The notes: generated by a model from the sequence alone, not told the origin. A stretch of 64,000 bases of DNA from Schlegelella aquatica (GCF_026013905.1 NZ_CP110257.1:1984001-2048000); one strand, 5' to 3'. Positions 41,872 through 51,977 are shown, numbered from the stretch's first letter. Translations and numbers: made by a program.

Positions 41872-43389
41872 TCAGCGCGGCACCAGGAAGGTGGACTTCT
41901 CGTGCACCGTGCGAGCGGCCTCCTCGCCGTCCGGCAACCGCTCGATAGCGAACTGGATGGGGCTGGAGCGCCCGGCCAGCTCGGCGGCAGACTCCGGGGG
42001 GACCTGCACACGAACGGCCACCCAGCGGGATTCGGCCGGTGCGATGTCGACCTGCGAGTGCGAGGCGACCGAGATGCCGGCGATGCCTTCCACCGAGATC
42101 CGGTAGCGCTGCTCGCGCTCGGTGCTGTTCATGATCTGCAGCCGGTACACGTTCTCGACGCGGCCGTCCTCCACGATGCGGGCAAGGGCACCCCGGTCTC
42201 GGATGACGTCGACCTTGAACGGGCTGCGCAGCGCGATGCTCGCGACGAAGGCGAGGCTGATGCCGAGCAAGATCGCGCCGTAGATCAGCACCCGCGGGCG
42301 CAGTACCCGGCGAAACATCTGGGCGCGTGTCCACCCGTGCTCCATGCCGTTCTCGGTGGAGTAGCGGATGAGCCCGCGCTCGTAGCCCATCTTGTCCATC
42401 ACGCCGTTGCAGACGTCGATGCATGCGGCGCAGCCGATGCATTCGTACTGCAGGCCGTCACGGATGTCGATGCCGGTGGGGCAGACTTGCACACACAGCG
42501 TGCAGTCGATGCAGTCGCCCAACCCCGCCGCCTTTGGATCGATCTTGCGCGAGCGCGAGCCACGGGGCTCGCCGCGTTGCGTGTCGTAGGTGATGATCAT
42601 CGTGTCCTTGTCGAACATCGCGCTCTGGAAGCGCGCGTAAGGACACATGTACTTGCAGACCTGCTCGCGCATGTAGCCGGCATTGCCGTACGTTGCGAAG
42701 CCGTAGAAGAACACCCAGAAGGTCTCCCAGGGGCCGAGGGCGAAGCTCGCGGCAGCCGCTATCAACTCGCGCACGGGGGTGAAGTAGCCGACGAAGGTGA
42801 AACCGGTCCACAACGCGATCGCGATCCACGCCGCCTGCTTGGCCGTCTTGCGCCAGATCTTCTCGAAGGTCCAGGGGCCTTCGTCAAGCCGCATTCTCGC
42901 GATCCGGTCGCCTTCGATGCGGCGCTCGACCCACATGAAGATCTCGGTGTAGACGGTCTGCGGGCATGCGTAACCGCACCACAGGCGCCCTGCCACGGCC
43001 GTGAAGAAAAACAGCCCGAGCGCCGAGATGACGAGCAACGCGGTGAGGTAGATGAAGTCCTGCGGGTACAAGACGAGGTTGAAGATGTAGAACCTGCGCG
43101 ACAGCAGGTCAAATAGCACGGCCTGCCGGCCGTTCCATTCGAGCCACGGCAGGCCGTAGAAGATGAGCTGCGTGAACCACACCAGCGCCCACCGCCACCC
43201 CGCGAACCACCCGCTCACCGAGCGCGCGTAGATCTTTTTTTGCTTGGCATACAGCGAGACGACCTGTTCGGACGTCTCGCCGTGGGCGGGAACCGGCTGG
43301 ATGGGGATGGTGTGAGGGTTGCGTTTCACTTGGGAACTCGCGGCCGGGGCACACGGCCCCGGCAGGAACTGCTGATCGCCAGCGGGCAT
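41872..43389 (-). CDS. ccoG: Cytochrome cbb3 accessory protein CcoG (FixG)
   Basis: Membrane ferredoxin-like protein implicated in Cu(II) reduction for cbb3 oxidase assembly. 505 residues: about five membrane spans, then two [4Fe-4S] motifs CIDCTLCVQVCPTGIDI and CIGCAACIDVCN. A C-terminal Ig-like periplasmic domain (IgE-binding-type) runs from about 390. It starts four bases after the ccoP stop; the first 18 residues before VKRNPHTIP are poorly conserved, so the true start could be later. Confidence 0.93.
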   Translation of the reverse strand: MPAGDQQFLPGPCAPAASSQVKRNPHTIPIQPVPAHGETSEQVVSLYAKQKKIYARSVSGWFAGWRWALVWFTQLIFYGLPWLEWNGRQAVLFDLLSRRFYIFNLVLYPQDFIYLTALLVISALGLFFFTAVAGRLWCGYACPQTVYTEIFMWVERRIEGDRIARMRLDEGPWTFEKIWRKTAKQAAWIAIALWTGFTFVGYFTPVRELIAAAASFALGPWETFWVFFYGFATYGNAGYMREQVCKYMCPYARFQSAMFDKDTMIITYDTQRGEPRGSRSRKIDPKAAGLGDCIDCTLCVQVCPTGIDIRDGLQYECIGCAACIDVCNGVMDKMGYERGLIRYSTENGMEHGWTRAQMFRRVLRPRVLIYGAILLGISLAFVASIALRSPFKVDVIRDRGALARIVEDGRVENVYRLQIMNSTEREQRYRISVEGIAGISVASHSQVDIAPAESRWVAVRVQVPPESAAELAGRSSPIQFAIERLPDGEEAARTVHEKSTFLVPR

Positions 43390-43393
43390 CCGT

Positions 43394-44323
43394 TCATTGC
43401 GCGTTGACAGTGCGTGTGCTGGCCGCAGGGCCGTTGGAGAAGCCCCAGACGTAGGCGGCGAGGACTCGAATCTGCGCCGGCGTCAGCTTGTCGGCGTGAG
43501 CGGGCATCTGGTTGTCCTTGCCGTTGGTGATAATGTTGATGATCGCCTGTTCGCCCCAACCGTGCAGCCAGACCTTGTCGGTGAGGTTGGGCGCACCGAG
43601 AGCCTGGTTGCCCTTGCCATCGGCCCCGTGGCAGGCGGCACACGCGCCGAACTTGGCCTTGCCGAGCTGGGCCGCGATCGCGTTGTGGGGGCTGCCGGAC
43701 AGGCTCAGGACATAGTGCGCCACGTTGCGCACGTCCTGCGCGCCGCCCACGGCGGCGGCCATCGGCGGCATGACGCCATGACGCCCCTTCGCGATGGACT
43801 CCATGATCGTCTCGTGATTGCCGCCATAGAGCCAGTCCGTGTCGGTCAGGTTGGGGAAACCCTTGCTGCCACGCGCATCCGAGCCGTGGCACTGCGCGCA
43901 GTTGTTGACGAAGATCCGCTCGCCGATGGCCATGGCCTGCGGGTCCTGCACGAGCTGTTCGGCGTTCATGCCCTCGAAACGCGCATACAGCGGCTCAATC
44001 TGTGCACGGGCCTTCTCCATCTCGGCCTGGTACTGGGTGGCTTGGCTCCATCCGAGCTTGCCCTGGTAGCTGCCCAGGCCCGGATAGAACACGAGGTAGG
44101 CGGCGGCAAAGACGATGGTCAGCACGAACAAGCCCATCCACCACCGCGGCAGCGGGTTGTTGAGTTCGCGCAGATCTCCGTCCCACACGTGGCCGGTGGT
44201 GTTGTCGCCTGCCATCACCTTGCGCTTGCTTGCCACGATGAGGAGCAGCAGGCACGCTGCGATGCTGACGACAGTGGTGACGGCGATGAAGACCGACCAG
44301 CCGTTGCTGAAGAAGTCGCTCAT
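43394..44323 (-). CDS. ccoP: cbb3 oxidase diheme cytochrome subunit CcoP
   Basis: Membrane-anchored diheme cytochrome c that feeds electrons to CcoO/CcoN. 309 residues from ATG 44323 (MSDFFSNGWSVFIAV) with two N-terminal spans and heme motifs CAQCH (about residue 143) and CAACH (about 230), each with a later Met ligand (MPPM, MPAH). Upstream in-frame codons overlap ccoQ and are rejected. Between ccoQ and ccoG. Confidence 0.96.
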   Translation of the reverse strand: MSDFFSNGWSVFIAVTTVVSIAACLLLLIVASKRKVMAGDNTTGHVWDGDLRELNNPLPRWWMGLFVLTIVFAAAYLVFYPGLGSYQGKLGWSQATQYQAEMEKARAQIEPLYARFEGMNAEQLVQDPQAMAIGERIFVNNCAQCHGSDARGSKGFPNLTDTDWLYGGNHETIMESIAKGRHGVMPPMAAAVGGAQDVRNVAHYVLSLSGSPHNAIAAQLGKAKFGACAACHGADGKGNQALGAPNLTDKVWLHGWGEQAIINIITNGKDNQMPAHADKLTPAQIRVLAAYVWGFSNGPAASTRTVNAQ

Positions 44324-44342
44324 GAAGTTCTCCTCGGGCCGG

Positions 44343-44486
44343 TCACTCGGACTGGAACGGCAATTGGGCCGCTTCCTCGAAGCGGCTGCGGTTGCGTCGG
44401 GCATATGCCCAGCCGCAGATGCCGAGGAAGACCAGCAACGAGACGACCGTCACGATGGAACGAAGATCGTTGATGTCCAGGTGCAT
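44343..44486 (-). CDS. ccoQ: cbb3 oxidase subunit CcoQ (FixQ)
   Basis: Very small subunit: 47 residues, MHLDINDLRSIVTVVSLLVF at the start, one membrane span at about 10-28, then a basic RRNRSRFEEA tail. Stabilises the CcoN-O-P complex. ATG 44486 follows a GGAGG-like site (AAGGAGGCC). It lies in the canonical place between ccoO and ccoP. Confidence 0.93.
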   Translation of the reverse strand: MHLDINDLRSIVTVVSLLVFLGICGWAYARRNRSRFEEAAQLPFQSE

Positions 44487-44496
44487 GGCGGCCTCC

Positions 44497-45123
44497 TTAC
44501 TTGACGTGGGTGCCGAGCGACTGCAAGTACGCCACCACGGCGTCGAGCTCGGTCTTGCCCTTGACGGCCTCGGCCGCGCCGGCGATGTCCTCGTCGGTGT
44601 AGGGCACGCCCAGGGTGCGCAGCGCCTTCATCTTGGGGGCCATCTCGGCCGGGTTGAGCGGGCTGGTCGCCAGCCACGGGTACGCGGGCATGTTGGACTC
44701 GGGCACCACGTCGCGCGGATTGATCAGGTGCACGCGGTGCCACTCGTCGCTGTAGCGGCCGCCGACGCGATGCAGGTCCGGGCCGGTGCGCTTGGACCCC
44801 CACTGGAACGGGTGGTCGTAGACGAACTCACCGGCCACCGAGTAGTGGCCGTAGCGCAGCGTCTCGGCGCGGAACGGACGCACCATCTGCGAATGGCAGT
44901 TGTAGCAACCCTCGCGGATGTACACGTCGCGCCCGGCGAGTTGCAGCGCCGTATAGGGCTTGAGCCCGGCCACCGGCTCGGTGGTGGATCGCTGGAAGAA
45001 CAGGGGCACGATCTCCACGAGCCCGCCGACCGAGACGACGAGCACGATAAGCAAGATCATGAGGAAGTTGTTGGTCTCGATCTTCTCGTGCGAGAAGGTC
45101 GGAATCTTCTGTTGGTCAGCCAT
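44497..45123 (-). CDS. ccoO: cbb3 oxidase monoheme cytochrome subunit CcoO
   Basis: 208 residues with one N-terminal span (about 20-44) and heme-binding C73-Y-N-C76-H77. Conserved [15 protein letters not shown] follows, with the Met ligand in [11 protein letters not shown]. Passes electrons from CcoP to the CcoN active site. Ten bases before ccoQ. Confidence 0.97.
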   Translation of the reverse strand: MADQQKIPTFSHEKIETNNFLMILLIVLVVSVGGLVEIVPLFFQRSTTEPVAGLKPYTALQLAGRDVYIREGCYNCHSQMVRPFRAETLRYGHYSVAGEFVYDHPFQWGSKRTGPDLHRVGGRYSDEWHRVHLINPRDVVPESNMPAYPWLATSPLNPAEMAPKMKALRTLGVPYTDEDIAGAAEAVKGKTELDAVVAYLQSLGTHVK

Positions 45124-45142
45124 TTGACGTTCCTTCGCGGTC

Positions 45143-46591
45143 TCAGGCGCGGGCGGGGACGGCCGGCACTTGTCCGGCGGCCGAACGGCCAGCCAGCGCG
45201 GTCATCACCGTGTTCCAAGCCATGATGCACATGCCCCCCAGATACAGCAGGCCACCGGCCAGACGGATCATGTAGAAGGGGTAGGTCGCTTTCACGCTTT
45301 CGACGAAGCTGTAGGTCAGCGTGCCGTCGGCGTTGATCGACCGCCACATCAGGCCCTGCATCACGCCGGCGATCCACATCGCAGCGATGTAGAGCACGAT
45401 GCCGATGGTGGCCACCCAGAAGTGCAACTCGATCGCACGCACGCTGTACATCTTCTTCTGGCCGAACAGGCGCGGGATGAGGTAGTACAGGGAGCCCATC
45501 GAGATGAGGCCCACCCAGCCCAGCGCACCCGAGTGCACGTGGCCGATCGTCCAGTCGGTGTAGTGGGACAGCGCGTTGACCGTCTTGATCGACATCATCG
45601 GACCTTCGAAGGTCGACATGCCGTAGAACGACAGCGAGACGATCAGGAACTTGAGGATCGGGTCTTCACGCAGCTTGTACCAAGCCCCGGAGAGGGTCAT
45701 GATGCCGTTGATCATGCCGCCCCAGGAGGGTGCCAGCAGGATCAGCGAGAACAGCATGCCGATCGACTGGGCCCAGTCGGGCAGCGCCGTGTAGTGCAGG
45801 TGGTGCGGACCGGCCCACATGTAGGTGAAGATCAGCGCCCAGAAGTGCACGATCGACAGGCGATACGAATACACCGGGCGCTCGGCCTGCTTGGGGATGA
45901 AGTAGTACATCATCCCCAGGAACCCCGCGGTCAGGAAGAAGCCGACCGCGTTGTGGCCGTACCACCACTGCACCATCGCGTCCTGCACGCCCGCATAGGC
46001 CGAGTAGCTCTTCATGAAGCCCACCGGCATCGCCGCGCTGTTGACGATGTGCAGCAAGGCCACGGCGAGGATGAAGCCGCCGTAGAACCAATTGGCCACG
46101 TAGATGTGCCGGACCTTGCGGATACCGACCGTGCCGAAGAACACGATGGCATACGCCACCCACACGAGCGCGATCAGGATGTCGATCGGCCACTCGAGCT
46201 CGGCGTACTCCTTGCCGCTGGTGTAGCCCAGGGGCAGCGAGACGGCGGCCGCGACGATGACGGCTTGCCAGCCCCAGAAAGTGAACGCGGCGAGCTTGTC
46301 GGAGATCAGCCGCACCTGGCAGGTGCGCTGCACGACGTAGTAGCTGGTAGCGAACAGCGCGCAGCCGCCGAAGGCGAAGATGACGGCGTTGGTGTGCAGC
46401 GGTCGCAAGCGTCCATAGCTCAGCCACGGAATGCCGAAATTGAGTTCGGGCCAGGTGAGTTGTGCCGCAATCCACACCCCCACCAGCATCCCGACCACAC
46501 CCCAGACCACCGCCATCACGGCGAACTGACGCACGACCTTGTCGTTGTAGTTCACGCTCGGCGCGGTCGCAATCGACGGAGTAGCGCTCAT
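45143..46591 (-). CDS. ccoN: cbb3 oxidase catalytic subunit CcoN
   Basis: Heme-copper oxidase subunit I, type C, with high oxygen affinity. 482 residues from ATG 46591 ([14 protein letters not shown]), about twelve spans. Copper/heme His motifs include [44 protein letters not shown] and [24 protein letters not shown] precedes this ATG. An FNR promoter candidate lies just upstream inside ccoS. Confidence 0.97.
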   Translation of the reverse strand: MSATPSIATAPSVNYNDKVVRQFAVMAVVWGVVGMLVGVWIAAQLTWPELNFGIPWLSYGRLRPLHTNAVIFAFGGCALFATSYYVVQRTCQVRLISDKLAAFTFWGWQAVIVAAAVSLPLGYTSGKEYAELEWPIDILIALVWVAYAIVFFGTVGIRKVRHIYVANWFYGGFILAVALLHIVNSAAMPVGFMKSYSAYAGVQDAMVQWWYGHNAVGFFLTAGFLGMMYYFIPKQAERPVYSYRLSIVHFWALIFTYMWAGPHHLHYTALPDWAQSIGMLFSLILLAPSWGGMINGIMTLSGAWYKLREDPILKFLIVSLSFYGMSTFEGPMMSIKTVNALSHYTDWTIGHVHSGALGWVGLISMGSLYYLIPRLFGQKKMYSVRAIELHFWVATIGIVLYIAAMWIAGVMQGLMWRSINADGTLTYSFVESVKATYPFYMIRLAGGLLYLGGMCIMAWNTVMTALAGRSAAGQVPAVPARA

Positions 46592-46612
46592 GGAACCTCT
46601 CTTGGAAAAGTC

Positions 46613-46661
46613 TGAAGTCATTGTTCGCGAGAGGGTTTCCCGCGACCTTGATCGGCGTCAA
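46613..46661 (-). promoter_or_regulatory. FNR-dependent promoter for ccoN inside ccoS
   Basis: On the minus strand TTGACGCCGATCAA (46661-46648) matches the FNR consensus in nine of ten fixed positions, centred at 46654.5. AACAAT at 46625-46620 is a plausible -10. The implied start, 46613, is 41.5 bases from the box centre and 22 before the ccoN ATG: textbook class II geometry. Confidence 0.65.
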
Positions 46662-46818
46662 CCGATCCCCTGTCTGGGCCGTCTTCGTCCCAGAGAATGC
46701 GCTCCCCCTCTCGTTCGACGTTGTCGAATTGGCCGCCGAACAAGGCCCATGCGAAAAGCGCGATGATCAGCAGCACCAGCACCACCGACAGCGGCACGAG
46801 GAGGAACAGCACGTCCAT
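46618..46818 (-). CDS. ccoS: cbb3 oxidase maturation protein CcoS
   Basis: 66 residues with one N-terminal span ([20 protein letters not shown]) followed by the family segment [19 protein letters not shown]. Needed for cofactor insertion into CcoN in Rhodobacter. Four bases after ccoI and 26 before ccoN. Its 3' end contains the FNR box for ccoN, so coding and regulatory constraints overlap here. Confidence 0.93.
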   Translation of the reverse strand: MDVLFLLVPLSVVLVLLIIALFAWALFGGQFDNVEREGERILWDEDGPDRGSVDADQGRGKPSREQ

Positions 46819-46821
46819 GGC

Positions 46822-49155
46822 TTACGCCTCCACGGCCACCGCCGCATGCGGAAGGGCTCGTGCAGATGCAGGGGATGCCTGACGATTGAGTCGCCAGGCG
46901 TTGAGGACGACGAGCAACGAACTCGCGGCCATCCCGAGGCCGGCCACCCACGGAGGCAGCCACCCCACCAGCGCGAGCGGGATGCTCACCGCGTTGTAGC
47001 CGGCGGCCCAGGCCAGGTTCTGTCGGATCACCGAGACCATGCGCCGCGCCAGCACGCGCGCCTCGACCACCGCCGCCAAACGGTTGCCGAGCAGGACGAG
47101 ATCGCCTTGCATGCGGGCCAGGTCGGCCCCCTGCCCCATGGCCACCGAGACGTCCGCCCGCGCCAGCACCGGCGCGTCGTTGAGCCCGTCGCCGACCATC
47201 ACGACGCGATGGCCCTGCGCCTGCAGCCGCTCGACGAACTGCAGCTTGCTCTGGGGCGTGGCTTGCGCTTCGATCCGATCCACCCCGAGCGATGCCGCGA
47301 CACGGCGCGCCGCCTCGGCGCGATCGCCCGAGAGCAGCCACACCTCGACTCCGGCGCGACGCAGCTGCGAGACCACGGCCGCGCCTTCCTCGCGCAGCGT
47401 CTCCTCGAAGTCCAGACGCGCCAGGACGCGGCCCTCGACGCTGATCCAGGCTCGCGGCCCTTCTCCCTGGGGCCAAGCCTCGGCCCCTGCGAACGAGGCG
47501 GACCCGAGGCGCCAACGTCGGCCCTGGGCATCGCGCCCTTCGACGCCCTGCCCCACGTGCTCGTGCACCTCGGTCATCGACACCGGTGAGGACGGGGCGC
47601 TCGCGGCAAGAGCCCGCGACACGGGATGCAGCGAAACCTGCGCGAGCGCGGCCGCATGGGCGAGCACTTCGTGCTGGGCGATGGGTGTGAACGTGGTCAC
47701 CTCGCGCAGCGTCAGCCGGTCCTGCGTCAGTGTGCCGGTCTTGTCGAAGACGAAGACGTCCCCGGCAGCCAACGTCTCCAGCGCGCCCAGGCGCTGCACC
47801 AGCACGCCACGGCGGGCCAGCGCCGCGGCAGCCGCGAGCACCGCGGCCGGCGTGGCCAGCGACAGCGCGCACGGGCAGGTGACGATGAGCACCGCCACCG
47901 CCACCCAAACGCTGCGGCTGGGGTCGATGAAGCCCCACGCCAAGGCGCCGCCGAAGGCGATGGCGAGCACGGCCCACAGGAACGGCGCGGCGATGCGATC
48001 GGCCAGGCGTGCGAGCGAGGGACGTTCGGCGGCCGCCTTCTCCATCAGCTGCACGATCTGCGCGTAGCGGGTCGCCTCGCCGGTGCGTTCGACACGCATG
48101 ACGACGGCGCTGGACAAGCTGATGCTGCCCGCGACCACCGGGTCGCCCGGGCGGCGCAACACCGGGTGCGACTCGCCGGTCAGCAGCGCCTCGTCCACCT
48201 GGGCGGTGCCTTCGATCACCGTGCCATCGCCCGGGAAGGCCTGACCCGCCCGCACGCGCACGCGGTCCCCGGTGCGCAGCCGGTGCACGGGCACCTCCTC
48301 GCCGCTTCCGTCCTCGCGCAGACGCTCCACGGTCTGCGGCAGGCGGTGCATCAGGGCTTCGAGCGCCCCGGCCGTGGCCTCGCGGGCTCGCAGTTCCAGG
48401 TGCCGCCCGCACAGCAGGAAGAAGACGAACATCGTCAGCGAGTCGAAATACACGTCCTCGCCGAAGATCCCGCCGGGGTCGAACGCGGCCCCCGTGCTCG
48501 CGACGAAGGCGACCAGGATGCCGAGCGCGACCGGCACGTCCATGCCGATGCGCCGATGACGCAGATCGACCCAGGCCGCCTTGAGGAAGGGGCCGGCAGC
48601 GAAAAGCACGACCGGGATGCTGAGAATCCAGCTCGCCCAGTTGAGCAGGCGCCGCACGTCCTCGGTCATGTCACCGGGGCCGGCCACGTAGACCGGCACC
48701 GCGTACATCATCACCTGCATCATGCAGAAGCCCGCGACGAACACGCGCCACAGCGACAGGCGGCGCTCGAGGTCTCGGCCCTGCTCGGCCTGCAGCGCGT
48801 ATGCGGGGTAGGCGCGGTATCCGGCCCTGTCGACCGCATGGACGAGGGCCGAGGCCTTGACCCGCGCGGGGCGCCACCGCACACGAGCACGGCGCGTGGC
48901 CGGGTTCACGTCGGCGTCGTCCACCCCGGGCAGCGCGCGCAAAGCCTGCTCGATCGTCACGGAGCAGGCGGCGCAGTACATCCCTTCGATCACGAATGAC
49001 GATTCGGCCACGCGCTCGCCCTCGCGATCGAAGAAGCGCGTGTAGCGGGCCAGTTCCTCCTCGTCGTCCCAGGCGCAGGCACCCGGTGCGCCCGCCACGG
49101 CAGGCGCGGACGCGATGGGCGACAATGGACGGAGGTCGTTCGAGAGCGAGGCCAT
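46822..49155 (-). CDS. ccoI: Copper-exporting P-type ATPase CcoI (FixI) for cbb3 assembly
   Basis: P1B ATPase that moves copper for insertion into CcoN. From ATG 49155 it is 777 residues: a Cys-containing leader, an HMA domain with GMYCAAC (CxxC at 61-64), transmembrane copper motif CPC (TCPCAL), phosphorylation DKTGT and hinge GDGLNDAPVL. An in-frame ATG at 49215 adds 20 unconserved residues and has no better ribosome site, so the start is moderately sure. First gene of the cco cluster; divergent from the DUF192 gene. Confidence 0.94.
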   Translation of the reverse strand: MASLSNDLRPLSPIASAPAVAGAPGACAWDDEEELARYTRFFDREGERVAESSFVIEGMYCAACSVTIEQALRALPGVDDADVNPATRRARVRWRPARVKASALVHAVDRAGYRAYPAYALQAEQGRDLERRLSLWRVFVAGFCMMQVMMYAVPVYVAGPGDMTEDVRRLLNWASWILSIPVVLFAAGPFLKAAWVDLRHRRIGMDVPVALGILVAFVASTGAAFDPGGIFGEDVYFDSLTMFVFFLLCGRHLELRAREATAGALEALMHRLPQTVERLREDGSGEEVPVHRLRTGDRVRVRAGQAFPGDGTVIEGTAQVDEALLTGESHPVLRRPGDPVVAGSISLSSAVVMRVERTGEATRYAQIVQLMEKAAAERPSLARLADRIAAPFLWAVLAIAFGGALAWGFIDPSRSVWVAVAVLIVTCPCALSLATPAAVLAAAAALARRGVLVQRLGALETLAAGDVFVFDKTGTLTQDRLTLREVTTFTPIAQHEVLAHAAALAQVSLHPVSRALAASAPSSPVSMTEVHEHVGQGVEGRDAQGRRWRLGSASFAGAEAWPQGEGPRAWISVEGRVLARLDFEETLREEGAAVVSQLRRAGVEVWLLSGDRAEAARRVAASLGVDRIEAQATPQSKLQFVERLQAQGHRVVMVGDGLNDAPVLARADVSVAMGQGADLARMQGDLVLLGNRLAAVVEARVLARRMVSVIRQNLAWAAGYNAVSIPLALVGWLPPWVAGLGMAASSLLVVLNAWRLNRQASPASARALPHAAVAVEA

Positions 49156-49241
49156 GCGGTGCGGGCCTGCAGGGGCCGGCGCCGCTCGTGCGGCCATCGG
49201 TGCAGGACGACCCACTGTACGTGCCGACCTCTCATCCCGAT

Positions 49242-49784
49242 ATGACGCACATCAAGACCGCCTCACATCGCCCTCTGCGCTTTTCGTGCACAAGTTCACG
49301 GACCGCTTTCGGTGCCTTGCGCCGCTCGGCCGTACCGGGGTTCGGGGGGCTGATCGCAGCGTCCTTCGCACTGTTCTTCCCTGCGACCTCCTTGGCTCAG
49401 GGGCAGCCGCAGCAGTTGCCCAGCGTTGCGCTGCAGGCGGGCATCCACGTGATCCGGGCCGAGGTGGCTCGCACACCCGAGCAACGGCAGACCGGCTTGA
49501 TGTTTCGCAAAGAGCTGGCACCCAACGACGCAATGTTGTTCGTGTTCGAGTTGCCCGCACAGCAGTGCTTCTGGATGAAGAACACGCTGATTCCCTTGTC
49601 GATCGCCTTCCTGCGCGACGACGGCACCATCGTGAACATCGCCGACATGAAGCCGCAGACGCTGGACTCGCACTGCTCGGCCGAGCCCGTGCGGTTCGCG
49701 CTCGAGATGAACCAGGGGTGGTTCGCCAAGCGCGGTCTCAAGCCGGGTGCCAAGATCAAGGGCGAGCCCTTCGGCAATCGCTGA
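49242..49784 (+). CDS. DUF192 family exported protein
   Basis: 180 residues. A signal-like hydrophobic stretch LIAASFALFFPATSLAQG at about 36-53 ends in a likely cleavage site. The mature DUF192 domain follows, with RTPEQRQTGLMFRKELAPND and the conserved FWMKNTLIPLSIAFL near 110-125. Function unknown. The first 20-30 residues before the hydrophobic stretch are unusually long, so a later non-ATG start is possible. Divergent from ccoI with an 86-base gap. Confidence 0.82.
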   Translation: MTHIKTASHRPLRFSCTSSRTAFGALRRSAVPGFGGLIAASFALFFPATSLAQGQPQQLPSVALQAGIHVIRAEVARTPEQRQTGLMFRKELAPNDAMLFVFELPAQQCFWMKNTLIPLSIAFLRDDGTIVNIADMKPQTLDSHCSAEPVRFALEMNQGWFAKRGLKPGAKIKGEPFGNR

Positions 49785-49802
49785 AGGCGGGCGCGGCGGC
49801 GC

Positions 49803-51194
49803 TCAAGTCTGCAACACCACGGTGAAGCAGGTGCCGGCCACTTCGGGGCGGCTCGCCAACCGGACCTGGCCCCCCATCCCTTGCACCGCCTCCTTGACGA
49901 TCGCCAGCCCGAGGCCGCTGCCTTCGCTGGAGCGAGTGTCAGCCCGATCGCCGCGGGCGAACGGCTCGAAGACGGCCGCGCGGTGAGCGGGCGAGATGCC
50001 GGCGCCGTCGTCCCAGACCTGGATCTCGAGGCAATCGCCCTGCGGGATGACCTTCACCTCGATGTGGGGCCCGCCGTGGCGCAGCGCATTGTCGAGCAGG
50101 TTGGAGACGACCTCGCCGAGCCACACGGGGTGAGCACGCGCCCAGCAGGGGCCCGCCGGCGCGTCGAGTTCGACCTGCTTGCCTTCGCGGGTGGCTTGCA
50201 GCACGAGGGGCTCGGCCGATTCGCGGATGATCGGCAGCACGTCCACCGGCTCGAGCATCCGACCTTCGGCTCCCTGGCGGGCCGCCTCGGAGCGCACGAG
50301 ATTGAGCAGTTGCGCGACCAGTCGGGACATCCGCTCGGTCGAGCCCACCATCACGTGCAGCAGTGATTGCACCGCCGCCGGGTCGGACGGCAGTTCCTGC
50401 TGGAGTTGCTGCGCGAGCACCCGGATGCCTGCCACCGGGGTGCGCAGCTGGTGAGCGGCGTCGGCCACGAAACGGCGCTGCACATCGACCGAGCGCGAGA
50501 CCTTTGCCAGCAGGGCATTGATGCGCTCGATCAGCGGCACGACCTCGGCCGGCACGCCTTCGAGCGGCAGCGGGCGCAGGTCCTGCGCATCGCGGCGCTC
50601 CACCTCGGCCGCCACCCGGTGCAGCGGCGCCAAGCCCCGGCGTATGCCCCACGCCAGCAGCAAGAAGGTGGCCACGCCCAGGACCAGCGTGGGCACCAGG
50701 ATCGCCAGCAGGACGTCCTGGATCAGTTCGCCGCGCTTGCGGCGCGTCTCCACCACGACGATGCTGACATGCTGGTCGAGCATGGGCGAGCGGATGGAGT
50801 ACATCGCCCCGCGCACCGGCTCGCCGAGATAGGTCGCATCGAACACGACCGGGCGCTCGAAGCTCTCGTCGATGTCCCGGGGCCCGGGCAGCGGCAGGTC
50901 TCCCACGCCCGAGAGGATGCGCCCCTCGCCGTCTGCGACCATGTAGGCATTGCGGTCCGAGCTGTGGCGGGCCAGGAGCTGTTGGGCCTGCGTGCTGAGC
51001 TCGAGCAGCGGGCCCCGGTCGGTCCAGTTGATCTGGGTCGCGATCGCGCCGGCTTCGTCCTGCAAGGTGCGGTCGTAGGCGGCGTTGCCGGCGTAGCGGG
51101 CCAGCTCGAAGGCCCCCACCACGGCAAGCACGGCTCCCAGCAGCCAGGCCCACATGAGCGGGCCGAGCAGCTGCGAGCGAAGGCTCGGGGTCAC
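49803..51194 (-). CDS. Sensor histidine kinase (TctE/QseC type)
   Basis: 463 residues: span at about 12-32, periplasmic sensor domain about 35-162, span at about 163-183, HAMP, then the kinase. H248 lies in AAHQLRTPVAG, the N box is NLLDNALRHGG, and the G boxes are DDGAGIS and GSGLGLAIV. Domain architecture resembles TctE of tricarboxylate-responsive systems. Its start overlaps the response regulator stop by four bases. The signal is unknown. Confidence 0.92.
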   Translation of the reverse strand: MTPSLRSQLLGPLMWAWLLGAVLAVVGAFELARYAGNAAYDRTLQDEAGAIATQINWTDRGPLLELSTQAQQLLARHSSDRNAYMVADGEGRILSGVGDLPLPGPRDIDESFERPVVFDATYLGEPVRGAMYSIRSPMLDQHVSIVVVETRRKRGELIQDVLLAILVPTLVLGVATFLLLAWGIRRGLAPLHRVAAEVERRDAQDLRPLPLEGVPAEVVPLIERINALLAKVSRSVDVQRRFVADAAHQLRTPVAGIRVLAQQLQQELPSDPAAVQSLLHVMVGSTERMSRLVAQLLNLVRSEAARQGAEGRMLEPVDVLPIIRESAEPLVLQATREGKQVELDAPAGPCWARAHPVWLGEVVSNLLDNALRHGGPHIEVKVIPQGDCLEIQVWDDGAGISPAHRAAVFEPFARGDRADTRSSEGSGLGLAIVKEAVQGMGGQVRLASRPEVAGTCFTVVLQT

Positions 51195-51871
51195 TTCGAC
51201 GGCGGTTCGGCCAGTTCCATCAAGTAGCCGAACCCGCGCACCGTCTTGATCGTCACGCCCAGGTCGGCGAAGCGCTTGCGCAGCCGGTGGACGTAGACCT
51301 CCACCGAGTTCTCGCTGAAGTCGGTCTCCCAGCTCGAAAGCGTCGAGACGATGTGGTCCTTGGGCACCACCCGCCCGGCACGGGCCATGAGCAGTTCGGT
51401 CAGCGCCTGCTCACGCGGGCTCAAGTGCACGCGCTCGCCACGCCAGCGCAGTTCCCGATGGCGGGTGTCGAGCTCCAGGTCGCCGAGCACGATGCGCTCG
51501 TCGGCGCGCCCGGCCGCGCGGCGCTGGAGGGCCCGCAGGCGCGCCACCAGTTCGGGCAAGTCGAAGGGCTTGACCACGTAGTCGTCGGCCCCGTTGTCCA
51601 GGCCCTGCACCCGGTCGCTGAGCTCGTCGCGCGCGGTGAGGATCAGCACGGGCAGCTTCGCGCCGCGGCTGCGCCAGGTGCGCAGCACCTCCATGCCGTC
51701 GCGGCGCGGCAGCCCCAGGTCCAGCACCGCCAGATCGTACTGGTCGATCAAGCCTTCGACCGTGGCAGCGGCGCCGTCGGACAGCGTATCGACGAGCCAG
51801 CCTTCGCGCTGCAGGGCCCGGGCGATGCCGAAGCTGAGCGCGGGGTCGTCTTCCACCAACAGGATGCGCAT
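51191..51871 (-). CDS. OmpR/TctD-family response regulator
   Basis: 226 residues from ATG 51871 (MRILLVEDDPALSFG). Receiver with phospho-acceptor D51 in AVLDLGLPRRDG and K in VVKPFDLPEL. The C-terminal winged helix includes HLSPREQALTELLMARAGRV and ends KTVRGFGYLME. Translationally coupled to the kinase (ATGA). The earlier in-frame codon at 51964 lies in the sodB terminator, so it is rejected. The target genes are not evident; sodB upstream is separately terminated. Confidence 0.94.
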   Translation of the reverse strand: MRILLVEDDPALSFGIARALQREGWLVDTLSDGAAATVEGLIDQYDLAVLDLGLPRRDGMEVLRTWRSRGAKLPVLILTARDELSDRVQGLDNGADDYVVKPFDLPELVARLRALQRRAAGRADERIVLGDLELDTRHRELRWRGERVHLSPREQALTELLMARAGRVVPKDHIVSTLSSWETDFSENSVEVYVHRLRKRFADLGVTIKTVRGFGYLMELAEPPSK

Positions 51872-51951
51872 GCGGTGCCCACCGTAGGGATAGCGTGAAA
51901 CACGTATTGTGCCGGGATGCGCGTGGGGCCGGGTCCGTAGTCGCCACAAGG

Positions 51952-51977
51952 AAAAAGCCGGCACGAAGGCCGGCTTT
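51952..51977 (-). terminator. Rho-independent terminator of sodB
   Basis: Minus strand: AAAGCCGGC, six-base loop, GCCGGCTTT continuing as UUUUU (plus A-run at 51952-51956). Starts 45 bases past the sodB stop. Confidence 0.88.
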
